Both the position numbers and the translations under genes were made by a program. The notes beneath the pieces were generated by a model, which ran no database searches, had not been told where the DNA came from, and worked only from the letters and a program-made list of their open reading frames with translations. From assembly GCA_008508345.1 (NCBI GenBank), contig QNGE01003907.1:1-64000 (forward strand): 64,000 nucleotides of DNA, in the 5' to 3' direction. This document shows positions 1 to 13,300 of this stretch, one piece after another (within the stretch, counting starts at the first letter, position 1; the number at the start of each line of letters is the position of its first letter). Source of the DNA: Paragonimus westermani. Taxonomy: Eukaryota > Platyhelminthes > Trematoda > Plagiorchiida > Troglotrematidae.

Positions 1-867
1 GACTGGGTTACCATCTCATCCACCATCTTTTGTGGAATCTGGCGAGCCAACAAGGAATCGATCGTCCCGGCAGGATTTTCAAAGCACTTCATACTTGAAT
101 CCACCGGTTTTACGTTGAAACGTTGAAAGTGTGTAGATGATAAATAGTAACTGAAGTCAAACAAGAAAATTCTGAACTTCGAACACAGAAAATCTAACAA
201 ATTTGAACAAAGTCCTTTCGACATTAGTACGAATTCACCTGGAGTCCGGTATTTTTGCAACCGAATGTTTCTTAAACTAATCACTGTGTATGCACTTAAA
301 ACTCCACAGTCATCACTCATCGTATGATTTCTTTCAAACAGAGTTAGCCGAACCCCGAGCAAAATTTGCCCTGTTGAGGATTGGTTAAGACCACCTCATT
401 GGTCGGTATTCTCACACATTTTGCACCAGTGACATTTGAGTACGAAGTTTGCGATAAACGGTTTTTACACGAAAACACAAGTTCGAATGCCACTAAAAGT
501 TTCCGTAATCGATTTAAGTTGTTTTCGTGCACAAATCAATGTTTACTAGCTCTATCGCTGGATTGGGCCAAATTATAATTCATCTTAATGCAATGTCATT
601 TTCTGTCTAATCTGAACTCCTTCAGGGTGATTATAATGTGATGGATGCCACTAATTTTTTGTCAAAAATACTGCGTCAAGAACCAGATTTTAACAGTCAC
701 TCATCTTTTTTTTGCAGATCATTAATTAGCAATTTTCACCTTGATTTCGAAACAGCATAATTGTCACAATGCGTCTATGTACTTTTCAACATGACCACTT
801 ACTCGTTCACTCATTCAACCATCCATCCATCTATTTATCCTGTCTATGGCTCAAACCGAATTCAACT

Positions 868-2189
868 TATCCTTTATGTAGATGACATTCCAAAGACGGT
901 GCGGATTTCCTTCACAGAGCCACCTCCTTTTGATGACCGACGGAGCTCAGTGAGATCACAGTTGACTTCTTTGTAATGGCAAATATAACCGAACCGTGGT
1001 GTTTTCTTAGAAAATAGCCCGGTTGAGCCCTTTTTGAATCCCTGATCATGCTGTGTGAGTGGAACTTTCCAACTCTGCACAAGAGTGCACACCTCCATAG
1101 TAGATTTTACTTACCGATTTATTCTGATCATCTAGAATACTTCTCTTTCAGTAATAGAAACAACGTAGTCGAACTTTACCTACCGCGTTATCTAGTTCCT
1201 TTATCCACTGAAAGATCTACACAGCAATACAATTTTGCCCTCATTGTATTATACCGTGATACTTTCAGGTGTGCACGTTTTGTTCCATAATTCCTCATCC
1301 GTTTTGTCCTTCCTGTTGCTGGCGTTTGCATGCTTTCCTAGATCATCAGGTTTTCCTTTTGACTACCAATTTCTTTGAGTGGCTTTTGCCAAGTAAACAC
1401 GTCAATCGTACGTACTGTTCCAAGGGCTTCATTGAGAGTGAGCTAAATGGCATAACTAACTCTCATGTGAGTTGCTCCCTTCGAAAACCAAAAGGATTTT
1501 GGTTCTGACCAAAAGCTAATCACAACNACGTATCCTTTATGTAGATGACATTCCAAAGACGGTGCGGATTTCCTTCACAGAGCCACCTCCTTTTGATGAC
1601 CGACGGAGCTCAGTGAGATCACAGTTGACTTCTTTGTAATGGCAAATATAACCGAACCGTGGTGTTTTCTTAGAAAATAGCCCGGTTGAGCCCTTTTTGA
1701 ATCCCTGATCATGCTGTGTGAGTAGAACTTCCCAACTCTGCACAAGAGTGCACACCTCCATAGTAGATTTTACTTACCGATTTATTCTGATCATCTAGAA
1801 TACTTCTCTTTCAGTAATAGAAACAACGTAGTCGAACTTTACCTACCGCGTTATCTAGTTCCTTTATCCACTGAAAGATCTACACAGCAATACAATTTTG
1901 CCCTCATTGTATTATACCGTGATACTTTCAGGTGTGCACGTTTTGTTCCATAATTCCTCATCCGTTTTGTCCTTCCTGTTGCTGGCGTTTGCATGCTTTC
2001 CTAGATCATCAGGTTTTCCTTTTGACTACCAATTTCTTTGAGTGGCTTTTGCCAAGTAAACACGTCAATCGTACGTACTGTTCCAAGGGCTTCATTGAGA
2101 GTGAGCTAAATGGCATAACTAACTCTCATGTGAGTTGCTCCCTTCGAAAACCAAAAGGATTTTGGTTCTGACCAAAAGCTAATCACAAC
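868..2189 (+). repeat. 659-bp tandem duplication around a single N
   Basis: Positions 868-1526 and 1531-2189 match over 659 bp with two substitutions, separated by 'N' at 1527 plus three bases. Any apparent duplicated ORF here (for example at 1269 and 1932) is one sequence counted twice. The near identity and the gap at the junction point to two overlapping contig ends or two haplotypes placed side by side. Confidence 0.95.
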
Positions 2190-2462
2190 CACTTGTGGAG
2201 GAAAATTCGATATCGTAATCAGTCGTCAAAATAAGCCTGAAAATATTGATCCACAGTGGCAGGTTACAAAGAATAATGAAACCAAATTGTTACAAATGTA
2301 GCAATTCCGAAGTGGCTGTGTATCAGCCGGTGAAGGAAATCTGGAGAAGTAATATGAAAAATTATCATCGTTCATTACTGTAAGTTCCTTTTTAGTTTTC
2401 CCCACTCCGCTGTAACACAGGATTCAGGCATAGGGAATTCAAAGTGTTGTTGTTTCCTTCAG

Positions 2463-2559
2463 GCAATGGGTGCAGGAACCTCGTCTGGTTCGGCTGGTTT
2501 CAAATTAACCGTAGGAAAATCGGAAATGTTAAACAACCGTTTACTCTCAGATGTGGAAT
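2463..2559 (+). CDS. Possible 5' exon of a BTB/POZ-domain protein
   Basis: A 97-bp segment is bounded by a good acceptor (pyrimidine tract TTTCCTTCAG ending at 2462) and a strong donor (GTGAGT at 2560). In frame it reads a Gly/Ser-rich lead beginning at the ATG at 2466, then KSEMLNNRLLSDVE and a split codon starting with T. A run of the form 'NN-x-LLSDV-x-F' marks the beginning of many BTB/POZ domains, which are dimerisation and Cul3-adaptor modules. The split codon would allow the expected Phe. The next exon was not found. The exon lies just upstream of the 2594-3659 duplication, which does not copy it. Similarity rests on about 12 residues, so another family is possible. Confidence 0.38.
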
Positions 2560-2593
2560 GTGAGTCCTCGTTTCTCCAACGAACCGTTGCAAT

Positions 2594-3659
2594 GTATTTT
2601 CAAACTTTGCGGAAACCAACTGTGTGTGGCAAAACCAAATGAACAAGCCCAAAATGTCAACCAACAATATACTACTCTTTTGATATTACTCTCACTGAGC
2701 AAAAGTGGTCGTGCAATTTTGACAGAAGAACGAAGTATTTGCAATCACTCGATTTCAGATTACCGTGATTAACTGAAGCTATGTTTGTGTACGTGTGCAA
2801 ACAATTTGGACAATATAAACCCATTTTTTTGCCCCATTTTTCATTAAATTAGCTGAAGATTCGTGTTCATGGTGTGACTCTCATACTAGCTTGTCAGCAT
2901 CAAGCTATTGTCAAGACTGCTGTGGCCTTGACGTAGCCATTCGGAACAAAGGTAGCATTTCGGTTGCCGAAATGTCCGGATGCGAGGTTCGTAGATTTCA
3001 CAGTTCAGGATCTTGGGTAATCTAAACACGAGACTGAACCAGACGGACGATATAGTACACCGCCCCCTAAATCAATAAATGAGCCTAATCCTGAAGGCTG
3101 GAATGAATCATGAACGAGGTTCAAGNGTATTTTCAAACTTTGTGGAAACCAACTGTGTGTGGCAAAACCAAATGAACAAGCCCAAAATGTCAACCAACAA
3201 TATACTACTCTTTTGATATTACTCTCACTGAGCAAAAGTGGTCGTGCAATTTTGACAGAAGAACGAAGTATTTGCAATCACTCGATTTCAGATTACCGTG
3301 ATTAACTGAAGCTATGTTTGTGTACGTGTGCAAACAATTTGGACAATATAAACCCATTTTTTTGCCCCATTTTTCATTAAATTAGCTGAAGATTCGTGTT
3401 CATGGTGTGACTCTCATACTAGCTTGTCAGCATCAAGCTATTGTCAAGACTGCTGTGGCCTTGACGTAGTCATTCGGAACAAAGGTAGCATTTCGATTGC
3501 CAAAATGTCCGAAGGCGAGGTTCGTAGATTTCACGGTTCAGGATCTTGGCTACTCTAAATACGAGACTGAACCAGATGGACAATATAGTACGCCGCCCCC
3601 CTAAATCAATAACTGAGCCTAATCCTGAAGGCTGGAATGAATCATGAATGAGGTTTAAG
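2594..3659 (+). repeat. About 532-bp tandem duplication around a single N, 3% diverged
   Basis: Positions 2594-3125 and 3127-3659 align along their whole length with about 16 substitutions and one 1-bp indel, N at 3126 between them. The changes cluster in the last 200 bp. Allelic copies placed in tandem, or a real older duplication, both fit. Confidence 0.93.
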
Positions 3660-6600
3660 TCGCGATCAAAAGAGTCATCTGCTATTTAACGAGGTCGCCG
3701 TCCCTTAAACGATTGACAGTATTTTCCCGTGAACACTGCATTTGGCTCTCCAGCAGAATTGTGGTCACTTGATCAGTGCCTGTTAAGTTGATTAACAAAA
3801 TTAGGACGCTATCACTGACTGTCACCGATGTCCTTGATCGCAAAGTTTGTGACCTTTTGTTCATCTTCCCAGTACGAATGCTTAGAGCGTGAACGATTTA
3901 TTCGTTTAGTGCTTTCAATTAAACTTACGAAAATTGCCAACAGTAAGCTGATTGGTAGAGACTTCTCGTAAGAACGAATGACGGAAGCCAATAGTATGAA
4001 AAAATTGAGGGAAAACGTCACTTCTTTCATTCACGTGACCCATACCACTTAAGCTAAAACGGGTTTTCATATAAGTAAGTTGTTTCCACAACCGCTATTC
4101 GTGAAATGTCCATTCCACATACAATGTCAGTCAAAAAACTAGGCAGGTGAACATGATAGGCAGCGGGTGTCTCGGATGCGTATGGATTTCTTTGTTTCCA
4201 GTTCCGATCACATTAGCGCGCTTTCGTAAGTACATTTTCCATACTCGTTATACATTGCCGAGATAGCCGCCCGTTTCAACTGAACAGTTTCCCTTCACAG
4301 ACATTCGATCGCTGTTTCAGTCGGTTAGGGACCATTTCTTCTCAGCCCCAGCCATGTTGAGATGAACAATTCACACACGGTTAAAATGATATAGTTGTGT
4401 ACAATCATGACAACAAAAGTTTTCTATATCATTCGATAAGTTTGCATCCATTGTATCGCTGGATTTTATCCGAGGACATGCTGCTCTAACGTGCACTCGC
4501 ACTGGTAATGTCCTGATGGACGAACCAAAGTCAGCCTGCCGAAGGATATGCCGAGACGTAGATGGTGGGACCTCGCACGCGTATGCTATAAATGTTGACA
4601 AGAGAGTGAAAAAATCACTTGGCTCAAACGAAAATGTGCTCACGGGTGTGTAATTTAACAAACAAGGTTGGTGAGAATGCGCGGAGAAAGGTCACTGCTT
4701 GCTTAGGCGGTTCACTGGACTTGGATTGAAGTGTATGATCCTGTACAGCCACTATAAACCTTCAGGTGAATGCATCAGAAATACTTAGGTCGAGTGAACT
4801 GACCTGTTTACGCTGACGGGGTGTTGTCACTGGAATATCCACATTTCCTTCAAGCCAGGGGGATTAGCTACACAGGTGAACCGCGGTCATTCACCTGTGA
4901 CTGTGTTATTCATGTGTTGAACCGATCGAGTCAGTGGTTCAGAGGCCATTAAATGTGGAACGTTGAAGTTAGCTCAATCTAAGAATTTCTCGCGACTGAT
5001 TGCAACCCCAACATTCTTGTAGACTTTCCAGTAAAACCCTGTTGAAAAGAAGAACTTGACTCCAGTTCTGCTTTTGTGAGGCAAATGACACAGTGCTAAA
5101 CACGGTTGCCTCAGGAAGTTCAAGACGTGGTTGTAACCGGTTAGATGATAGGCACACGAAAATCTTGACCAATCTTTCCCAAAATGATTTCTTCTGATCT
5201 ATGAGCACAAACAGTAACAGTTTCCGATAGGTTATATCCATTCAGAGAATCATAATTTGTAATGGAATTCAATAGCCATCTCTGTTCTCCTTTACTTGGT
5301 GATTACGGGGTCAGTGCTAGCAGGTTACAACTGCTGGTATCAGCAAAAACGCCTCCCTAACAAATACTGATTGGAGCCGCTCATTTGTTCTTTTAGCTAA
5401 ACCAGGTGTAGATTAAGAAACATTGATTTCTGTCAGTCTGCATTCAGCTGGGTTACTTGTATTGAGCCGCCGAAATCAGTTGCATAACACCCTCAGGCAT
5501 AACAACTCAACGATTTTCTTGTTAGAAGACAGTATACGTCAATGATTAAGAGTCCAGAAAGACAAAAGTCTCAATGCTTGATTGATCATACGTGTCCAGT
5601 CAAGTGATGGACTAAAGAATAATGTACTGTGCGTAATAATGTACGGTTTACATCTACTGAAGCGTTCGGGAAATTTGTAAATGTCCGACTAGCAGGAGAG
5701 AAGTTTTGAACGATTGACTGCTTGGTACCTATTTGAGCAAAACTTGAGCTCAGCGTTCCATGCCGACATGTATCAAACGAATACTTTTTCCGTAACAGAT
5801 AATGTGATTAACTACAATTATGGTAAAAGTGGGCATTGAAAGATTATTACAACAGTGACACATCTGTTTGCTTGGTAAGTGGAGTCGACTATGCTTTCAA
5901 CTGCAGCATTGAAAAGCTGTCACGTGATAAATTAGGTCACGTGCTAATTACTGCCGAGCTGTGTAAACAAAACAAAACAGAATGAACCGAGTTTGTCGGC
6001 GTTTGAACTCGCAGACGGCAACATTCCTGCTCACAACCAGTACCACATTTGAACACTAATGCTGAGTCAATTGACATTCGAATTCGAATCCGGAAACCGG
6101 TGTTTTGACAAGCTAGTTCTAACGACAAACATTGTTTATTATTGATGAACCATGGTACGTCCCATCAACTATGGATGTCGTTTGATTTTTCATCATGTGC
6201 GGAACGGATGTGGGTGACTCAGGAAGTGAAAGTTCCGTTACAATGTTCACTAAAATGTTCTGAATGTTTTCTGCCGGTTGTTGAAGGCTGCCTAATCTCA
6301 TTGTCCGGAGTTTGTTTACTGAAACCTGATAGACATTGATTTTCAGTTGTAGACCATGCACAGTTATTTAATTTCTGTTTAACAACATTGAATAAGCAAA
6401 ATACCACGTTAGCAGCTAGCTTGTAGAACGATAATAAAGTGGTTCAGGTCCCGTTAAACTATCACAATGTCTTCGACAGAAGTGACTTTTAGTGAACATC
6501 TGTTGGATTTCGACGTACTGATTGTCAGACTGTTTTATAGCTATTCGTAACGAGAGGTGAACAATTTTACATTGTAAAAAGTGCTGAACACGAATCTGCT

Positions 6601-9600
6601 TTCTTGATCACCATTTAGCATGGGACCAGCAAAAGCTAATTAGGCGATCGGTATCAAGAGACAAGCCCTATTACGTAACAAAACAGCCAGATTTGAGTGC
6701 GTGTCACAATTGATCCGTGCCGATCAGGTGACTTCAGTTGTTCTCATTCATACGTGTACTCACCGATAGAGGTGATGGAGCATATCTTCAACCGATGTGG
6801 TTTAATTACAGTGTAAAAAACTGAATCCTTTTACCAGTCAGAATTGTGTTATTTGTTCAGTTAGTTTGAATGAATTGAATGATTTTAAGCTCCTTTAGAT
6901 AGGACACCTATTCATGTGTCCATCAAATATGAATCACATACACCGAATAATCTGTGCAAAACACCTCGGGCGTACTCTAGTTATATACGTTTACAAATCG
7001 TAACTTCCTGCAGAACCACATACTGGGATATCCGTATCCACACCGGTGCATCTGTGTGTGTTAAACAGTTAGGAGAGATTTCCGATAGACGCCAAAACGG
7101 AGAATGATGCGGAGAGAGAAGAGAATGAGAGGTTACGCTGCCAATCATGCGGTTAAAAATATTCCACGTGCTCGGCCAGACAGTAATGGGAATAGGAGTA
7201 AACTTAATCATTCCAGTAATTTGTGTTCGCGTAATTATTAATTTGAACGAGATTCAGCAGTGCAAACTGTGGGTTTCGACTAAACTTGAGCAAGCGACTG
7301 GCACGAAACATTGAAGTTTTTCGGCTAATTAGACTGTAAAATTATTATGTGAGCTGAAAAGTTTCACATTTAGACTTTGCTCTGTGGCTCATCCGATAGA
7401 GCTTTTGCTGTGTCTGGATATTCTCTTCCAGTTACCCGCTACACTCAGATCATGGCACAGATTGTTCGCGTCTGGATGTATTTTAAATGTTCATGCGCCA
7501 TCCAATTTCAACCTTGTTTGATAACAGTGGTGATGGGAATCATGGTCTCCGACTATAATTAAAGTATCAGCCTTACATTCGTAAAACAAGCTCACTAAGC
7601 CACTTAGAGCTCTTCTAAATGGAAACTCGTGCAATAGGTTAGAGTCTTCTTCCGAATCTGAACTAATCAGTAATGCGAAGGCGTTTCATTTTGGATAGGC
7701 GAAAGCGAAACTGAACATTTGTACAGAGAGGGAAGCAGACTGACAAATGCAATGAACAACCTTGGCCTTTCGGTCTTCTGGTTTTAAACAAATTTACTAT
7801 GACATGGCTTACTGCTATCCAGGATTCGCAACGGGCGTGAAGTATGGTTTACGGCGGAAGCGCTTGGTGTAACGAGAGCTTACAACTTGTCGCCAGAGAT
7901 GAATACATATACATACAGAGAAGCTTATAAACCTGTAAGATATTGAAGGTGTCCCTGTGTTCAAAGTGAGACAGAATACCGCTGTCTTGCCATTTAACAA
8001 TACAGCATCTGCTTGAGGCTGTTCAGTCAGATTAGCATGAAACCCACACACAATCTTGTCTTACAACAGTGAGCTTCTATCAGGTTTAAAGCAGGTGGTG
8101 AATTCATCGTTTAGCATGCCGTCTGGATAGTTGGCCATATTATTGTCAGAGGACCCAACGACAGCAACTCTCTGCCTAAGCAAAGCAATCAGACAGGTAT
8201 GTCATTGTTAGAGTCTACTGACTCCAAAAGACCGGTCTCAGATAACACAAATGGCAGATGCTCGGAAAATCTTTCTAGCCCCAATTAATGTTCAGGTCTT
8301 GCCATCACACCAGTATGCGTAAAGTGCACACACCTGATAGGTTTTCGTCCCAATTCTGCTGGTCTCTCAACTAGTCTGTCATACGCAAACGTCTTGTCAT
8401 CGTTACTGTTGCTTGCCTGGTACAATCATCAACAACTACACAGTCAAGGACAATGCATCGCTGCTCAACCGCTATAGAAGGAAGAACATTAGCAGTTTAG
8501 GGATGAAACCAGGAGAAGGATTGGACATTGCTTCCTGAAACCCTGATTTCTACACCCGAGCATTCCATATCACGGTACATACTCTTGACAAAGAACAATC
8601 AAGCGAGTTGTAAGTGATGATGACGTGGCATCTGCAAACCAACTTCTATGAGATTCCCATTATCGCGGTCCATCTGTTTTCTTTAGTTTATAGTGAAACA
8701 GCGGTGAAACTTATGTCATCGAACTCGGTTACCCGGTGTATCCTCGAATCATTTTAGACAGATATTAAGTGGATCAGAAAGATCCCAACCCGGAGAGGAG
8801 AGAGTTTACCGTTCCCAAATTTCCCTTCCATTTGTCAGGTCGTCGTTTAATCACCTTGTACCTCTGGTCAACGGTCTTCGGGCAGCATAACAAACGTTGA
8901 AGCCTCGATCCTCATACAAGATCTAACCATCTGAATCGATCCACTTTTGAGGATTGGTTGGGTAAACATTGACGGTGATTTGGGCCAAAATTCATCTTTT
9001 AACATCCGATTACTCACCCGCCTATACCACTAGATGATTGTGTTTGAGTACAACCACGGACTGTCAAAGACTTCTATAAACTTCATTTCTTCACTCGTCA
9101 GATACCACGTTTCGCGTTCGTACTCTATAAATGATCCAGCTGGAGTTTTGTGAACCCAGTCCTTAAAGTTAAGTGGGGGCACCCTTTTGATCTCAAAGGT
9201 ATTTTTATCTGATGAATACTGTTAGAGAATTAAAGATATTCCGGAGTTAGCCCCTCCATTTAAATCATATTCAATTCACCTCTTATCCAGATATCAACAC
9301 AAAACACAAGCTATCAGTAGACCAACCCAATATCGCTTTACCATAGACCATCACGGGTGGAAAAAATTTCATTTCTATGACCTTTCCTATTCACCAACTT
9401 AATTATTCTGCAGTGGACCAATCAGATTGTAGGTTGTGGCGTTGTTGACGTTGTGACGTTGTTGATCTCTGCCAATGGCGATCCCTAACTATTCTGCTAC
9501 TGAGGTAAATCGACAAATCCAGGTTTCTGTAACATTACCAGCAAATGCTCATCTCATCCACCGTGAATTTTATTGTTGAGCACGTAAACAGAATGCTGAA

Positions 9601-10361
9601 ACCAACTTCCGGCTGACAGTGCCATTCAGGTTCTTCAATTTCGAGTATTATCTCAGTACTATTGACCGTTTTACTGTTGATAACTTCATTATTGATATAT
9701 ACATACATGTGCACATGAAGTATACCTATTTGCATATACAAATATTCGTCTGCAAATGCAGGTGTTCACCCGCGAAATTCTACAAAAGCCGAAGTTAAAC
9801 GTATTGTCTGGACAAGAGAAGCGGGTAGAATTATGGAGATTTTATTCTCACAATTTAAGTTTCACGATCGTTTAAACAATTGAAACACCAACTCTGTGTC
9901 TTTTTTCGTGCTAATATAAACACAGAGATGTGACATTCTACTTAATCTAATTGGAAATCGATGAACTGCTGGCCAAGTGAGCAAGCTCACTGGGTTATAA
10001 CAGCCTATCAGCCTTCTAATTGTTTAAACTCAGTCGACATTTAACTAGTGAATGATAAACTGCCTGATTTATTATACAGAACTACGTGTGTCTAGATATT
10101 ATGGGAAAAGATGAATTCCCTGCACTGGTTTTAAGCCTGCGAAACGAATGAATGGTAGTCTAAACGCTATCATCATTCTGATGTGAAAGTTGCCAGAGAT
10201 TATTGCATGTCACCATATTCGTAGGCGGTTCCAACCAACGGTCGTACTAGCCATGTGGCTTCCAACGTTGTTGGTGACGACAAAACGGTGAATGCTTAGA
10301 GTTAGAGATTATTCTAGTCACTTGTTCCTGGGAGGCAGGTCAATCGGGTCGGACATCAAGA
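3660..10361. other. Non-coding stretch, no gene seen
   Basis: Apart from the possible SINE head at 7378, I see only short open frames without domain, start context or splice support (for example 4371-4661 and 4969-5241 on the minus strand). Probably intron or intergenic DNA with old unrecognised repeats. Confidence 0.6.
7378..7475 (+). repeat. Possible tRNA-derived SINE head
   Basis: The stretch beginning TGTGGCTCATCCGATAGAGC resembles the D-arm half of a tRNA (A-box region), and GATCATGGCACAG further on looks like a SINE body. The B box is not recognisable (GTTACCCGCTACACTC), so the call is weak. Confidence 0.28.
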
Positions 10362-10691
10362 TGGTGTAAGACGATCGGTTGACAGTGCTCTGCTCGATTA
10401 TGTCGTCGAAAGTGCGAGCCAGATGAAAATCCATGGAACATTCCGAGTGGTCTGTCGCATTTCAGGTAACGCATCGGAAGCCGTCCGACTTAGAACACTG
10501 TATTACTGTGGCTATTGGGACCGAGTGTTTGATCCGGTATTACGTCACCGAAAGAGGTTTGCTTGGGTATACCTTCTAGCCTAACCTCAAATCCATCGAG
10601 TGGATGACCAACCATTTCGGTCAACACAATGAACGTGCGTTCTGCCCGACCTGGACCAAACAAGTCCTCACCAAGTCGTTGACCAGTGGCC
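10362..10691 (+). repeat. Dispersed 330-bp repeat, copy 1
   Basis: This segment is repeated in inverted orientation at 27933-28262 with roughly 90-93% identity, from AGACGATCGGTTG to CCAGTGGCC. It is richer in CG dinucleotides than its surroundings and has no RNA polymerase III boxes or coding motif that I recognise. No terminal repeats or target-site duplications were found at its edges. Confidence 0.85.
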
Positions 10692-12266
10692 TATATTATA
10701 AGTTATAAATCTGATCGATATCACAGCCTAACTCTGTCACTTGCTCGTATGGGTGCACTGGCTCAAAAATGAACGACCAAAAACCTGCGTTCGCTTTTAT
10801 GAAAGTTTTGTTTTAGTAGTTGGCGAATTTGAAACACAATAAACCGAACAGTTTACCGATTGTATTTTGAAGATAAAATCGCTGACGAATGATGACTGCC
10901 TCGACGAGTGATCTGCCAAGCTCGATAATGTCATGCCTAATATCAACAGTCGCCTGACTTTTTCTCGGCATGGCTAATCTCTTTCGTGATATACATTTCA
11001 TTTGAAGAGGGATGTTGGCATACTAATACACCTAATGGAATATACAGAATTATATTCGAATAGTTGCTAATCATCTACCGGACTTTGAAATTTGTAGTAA
11101 TTCTAAGTTGCAACCGGCAGTTCTTTTGAATGACGTTACAACACTGATGTTAAGTAACCAAAAAAGCGTAAACTTTATTAGACACGACTGAGTTAGGAGG
11201 TCAAAATGATGGTGACTGAGCACATAATCATTGATTAGTCGAGGACAGGGAGTTTCACTCTCGTTCAGAGTTGTTTCGTATTTCTCGAGCCTTCTGAGCC
11301 TGAAAGACAAACTCCATCTCACCGACTGCTCCATGTGCTCATTCTCTTGCTGTACCACAACAGAATACATACATCACACTAAGACGCGTTTGTCAAAATC
11401 GATTAAAGTACATTATCCATTCAGACCAAATCAACCAACAGCGCAGTCTTCGCACGTTTAGCTGATGTTGATCACTGGATTGTTTCTACTCAGGCGTTCC
11501 GTGCTGTTTACAAATGTCCGGGAAACCACCTCAAATTGGCTACACAACAGACGTTGACTACTGTTAAGTCGGTCGCAACTCGACTGCGTAATCCGATTTT
11601 GTGTTCACACGGAAAGTAACACAAATCATGCAGTTGTCACGGCTAGAGTTTGCACTATCAGTCGGCATGTTCATTTAAACTCCAACTGATAACTCTGGAA
11701 CGTAATGGTAAGCGGAACTCCAGCTATCCATCCTTAACACTGCTGATTTGCTCTTTGAGTGCCTAGCCTATATATGCATGGAACTTTTGTAACACTGTGT
11801 ATGATCGAAAGACATTCTAGTGGGCTTCCTGGTCTTGTTTATCCACTGTTTTGATTCCTCTGAACCTACACAAGCGTACTGAGCTGGTGATAACTTACCA
11901 AAAGCAATTGTTCGCTACTGTTTTCTCGTAGGATCCAATGAGAATACTTACGAGTTTTCTCATACCGATTGTCCACTCAGGCTTTCATCGGCCACTCAAC
12001 CTCCAATGAAACTGTCATGCTGCTGACAAATGTTCGTATGAGCCGCTACTTGGCAGTACAACGGTTTGAGTATTACTTATGTAAGAATGTGTAAATAAAC
12101 CTTCCTACTGTCAGTGGAATGTAGGTCATATTCTAGTAGAAAGTGTAATCGATGGATCCCCTTTGTTTGTTTTTCAACCATCTTTGACATGAAGGCGGTC
12201 ACACAACAAACAAGCACATGTCACCCCCCTATCTGTACACCACCAATCTATTCAGTGGTATTGTAG

Positions 12267-12503
12267 AAAGATTATTCTGGAGTAGGACTCTGTAAAAATT
12301 GCACTGATAATGAGTCGTATCCGTGTGTTACCCATTCATGTAGCCTTAGGTTGTCTGATGAGGTCACGTATGTGCAGACCACCGTTAAGTTCACCTTAGA
12401 CTTTAAAGAGACCAACGAACTGCACAAACCAGATGATGAACCAGTTCAGACACTAGAAGAGAGCCTGCCCACAAATACGCATACAAACACTTCACAACTT
12501 TGA
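12267..12503 (+). CDS. Coding segment weakly resembling an integrin alpha thigh domain
   Basis: An open frame of 78 codons follows an AG at 12266 (ATTGTAG) and ends at TGA 12501-12503. It contains a cysteine cluster of the form C-x2-C-x6-C-x4-C followed about 16 residues later by VKFTLDFKETNE. Integrin alpha thigh domains have a similar order: Cys pair, C-x4/5-C, then a beta strand of the type FTVELQLD. If correct, the product would be an extracellular, disulfide-bonded part of a cell-adhesion receptor that pairs with an integrin beta chain. No convincing donor is visible before the stop. The segment sits 350 bp upstream of another open segment (12857-13204) on the same strand. The resemblance is by pattern only; any secreted cysteine-rich protein remains possible. 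Confidence 0.35.
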   Translation, partial: KDYSGVGLCKNCTDNESYPCVTHSCSLRLSDEVTYVQTTVKFTLDFKETNELHKPDDEPVQTLEESLPTNTHTNTSQL

Positions 12504-12856
12504 CTATTCGAAGTGTAGAATGAAACTGTTTGCTGGCTAACAGCCACATTGCAAATGTGTTCAAGATATGCACAAGGTGAATCGAGGTATATTTGTGTAC
12601 AGTTTAGTAAAGATTTTCCACCAGAAAAATATGTATTCACAAACGAGGTACTGAAGCTCTCGAGCAGTCGGGAAAAATCGTCTTTTTATCAGTCTATCGT
12701 ACAAGAAGTGAGGTCATCAAACGAGCAATCGTACGTCAACTCTGAAATCTTTGTAAAGTGCCCAATTTCACTGCAATCGTTGTAACGCCATTCATCGTTG
12801 ATGAAACATCGGTGACGTTTATGAACCACCTGCCGAAATTACTTTGCCCTGCCTAA

Positions 12857-13204
12857 ATTAAGCTATTGCCTCATGCTGTCAAGGCGGAATTTCGAGAAAA
12901 CAACTTCACGACTGTTACGAATGACTCATGGACATATCTGGATGTGGTGTTGCAGAAGAGTGATACAGTCAATTCCTGTCGTGATTAGGTTCCAGCTGAC
13001 AGAGATTGGTTATCAAGTGAAAACTTAAGAATCAACGTAAATCAGTCCGATGCATTCATTAACAATGCCTGCAATGATTTGTACTCTTTTTCATTTCCCT
13101 TGGTTTTATCGACCCATTCTCATGCTACTGTAAACATCCAGGGAAAACCATTAAAGCTTGCAAACATGGCTTCTTACACGTATGACAAGAATCTGAGGAG
13201 AAAC
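12857..13204 (+). pseudogene. Exon-like coding segment with one in-frame TAG, possibly same gene as 12267
   Basis: The frame stays open from 12857 to a strong splice donor (GTAAGT at 13205), interrupted once by TAG at 12986-12988. The part before the stop holds an N-glycosylation-type sequence (ENNFTTVTNDSW). The part after it reads as soluble extracellular protein (for example FSFPLVLSTHSHATVNIQG). One stop in 116 codons, same frame on both sides, suggests a nonsense allele, a base error, or two exons separated by a very short intron (GTTCCAG follows the stop). A candidate acceptor is the AAG at 12867 after a pyrimidine-rich tract. The family is not recognised on its own; position suggests it belongs with the integrin-like segment upstream. 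Confidence 0.33.
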
Positions 13205-13300
13205 GTAAGTACCTCGTCTCAAGAACTGGCTGATCACCAGAGTTAAAATCTCTGCACTTTTCCTCGATATTAACAGTTCTGGAAGTGGGATGTAATACTT

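Noticed and set aside
1269..2171. Two identical 79-codon frames that could look like a small gene family
   Set aside because: They are the same sequence repeated at a single-N gap, so not two genes.
12354..12400. CTGATGA followed by GGTCACG.. as a possible hammerhead
   Set aside because: No GAAA box or pairing stem follows. CTGATGA alone occurs many times in the window by chance.
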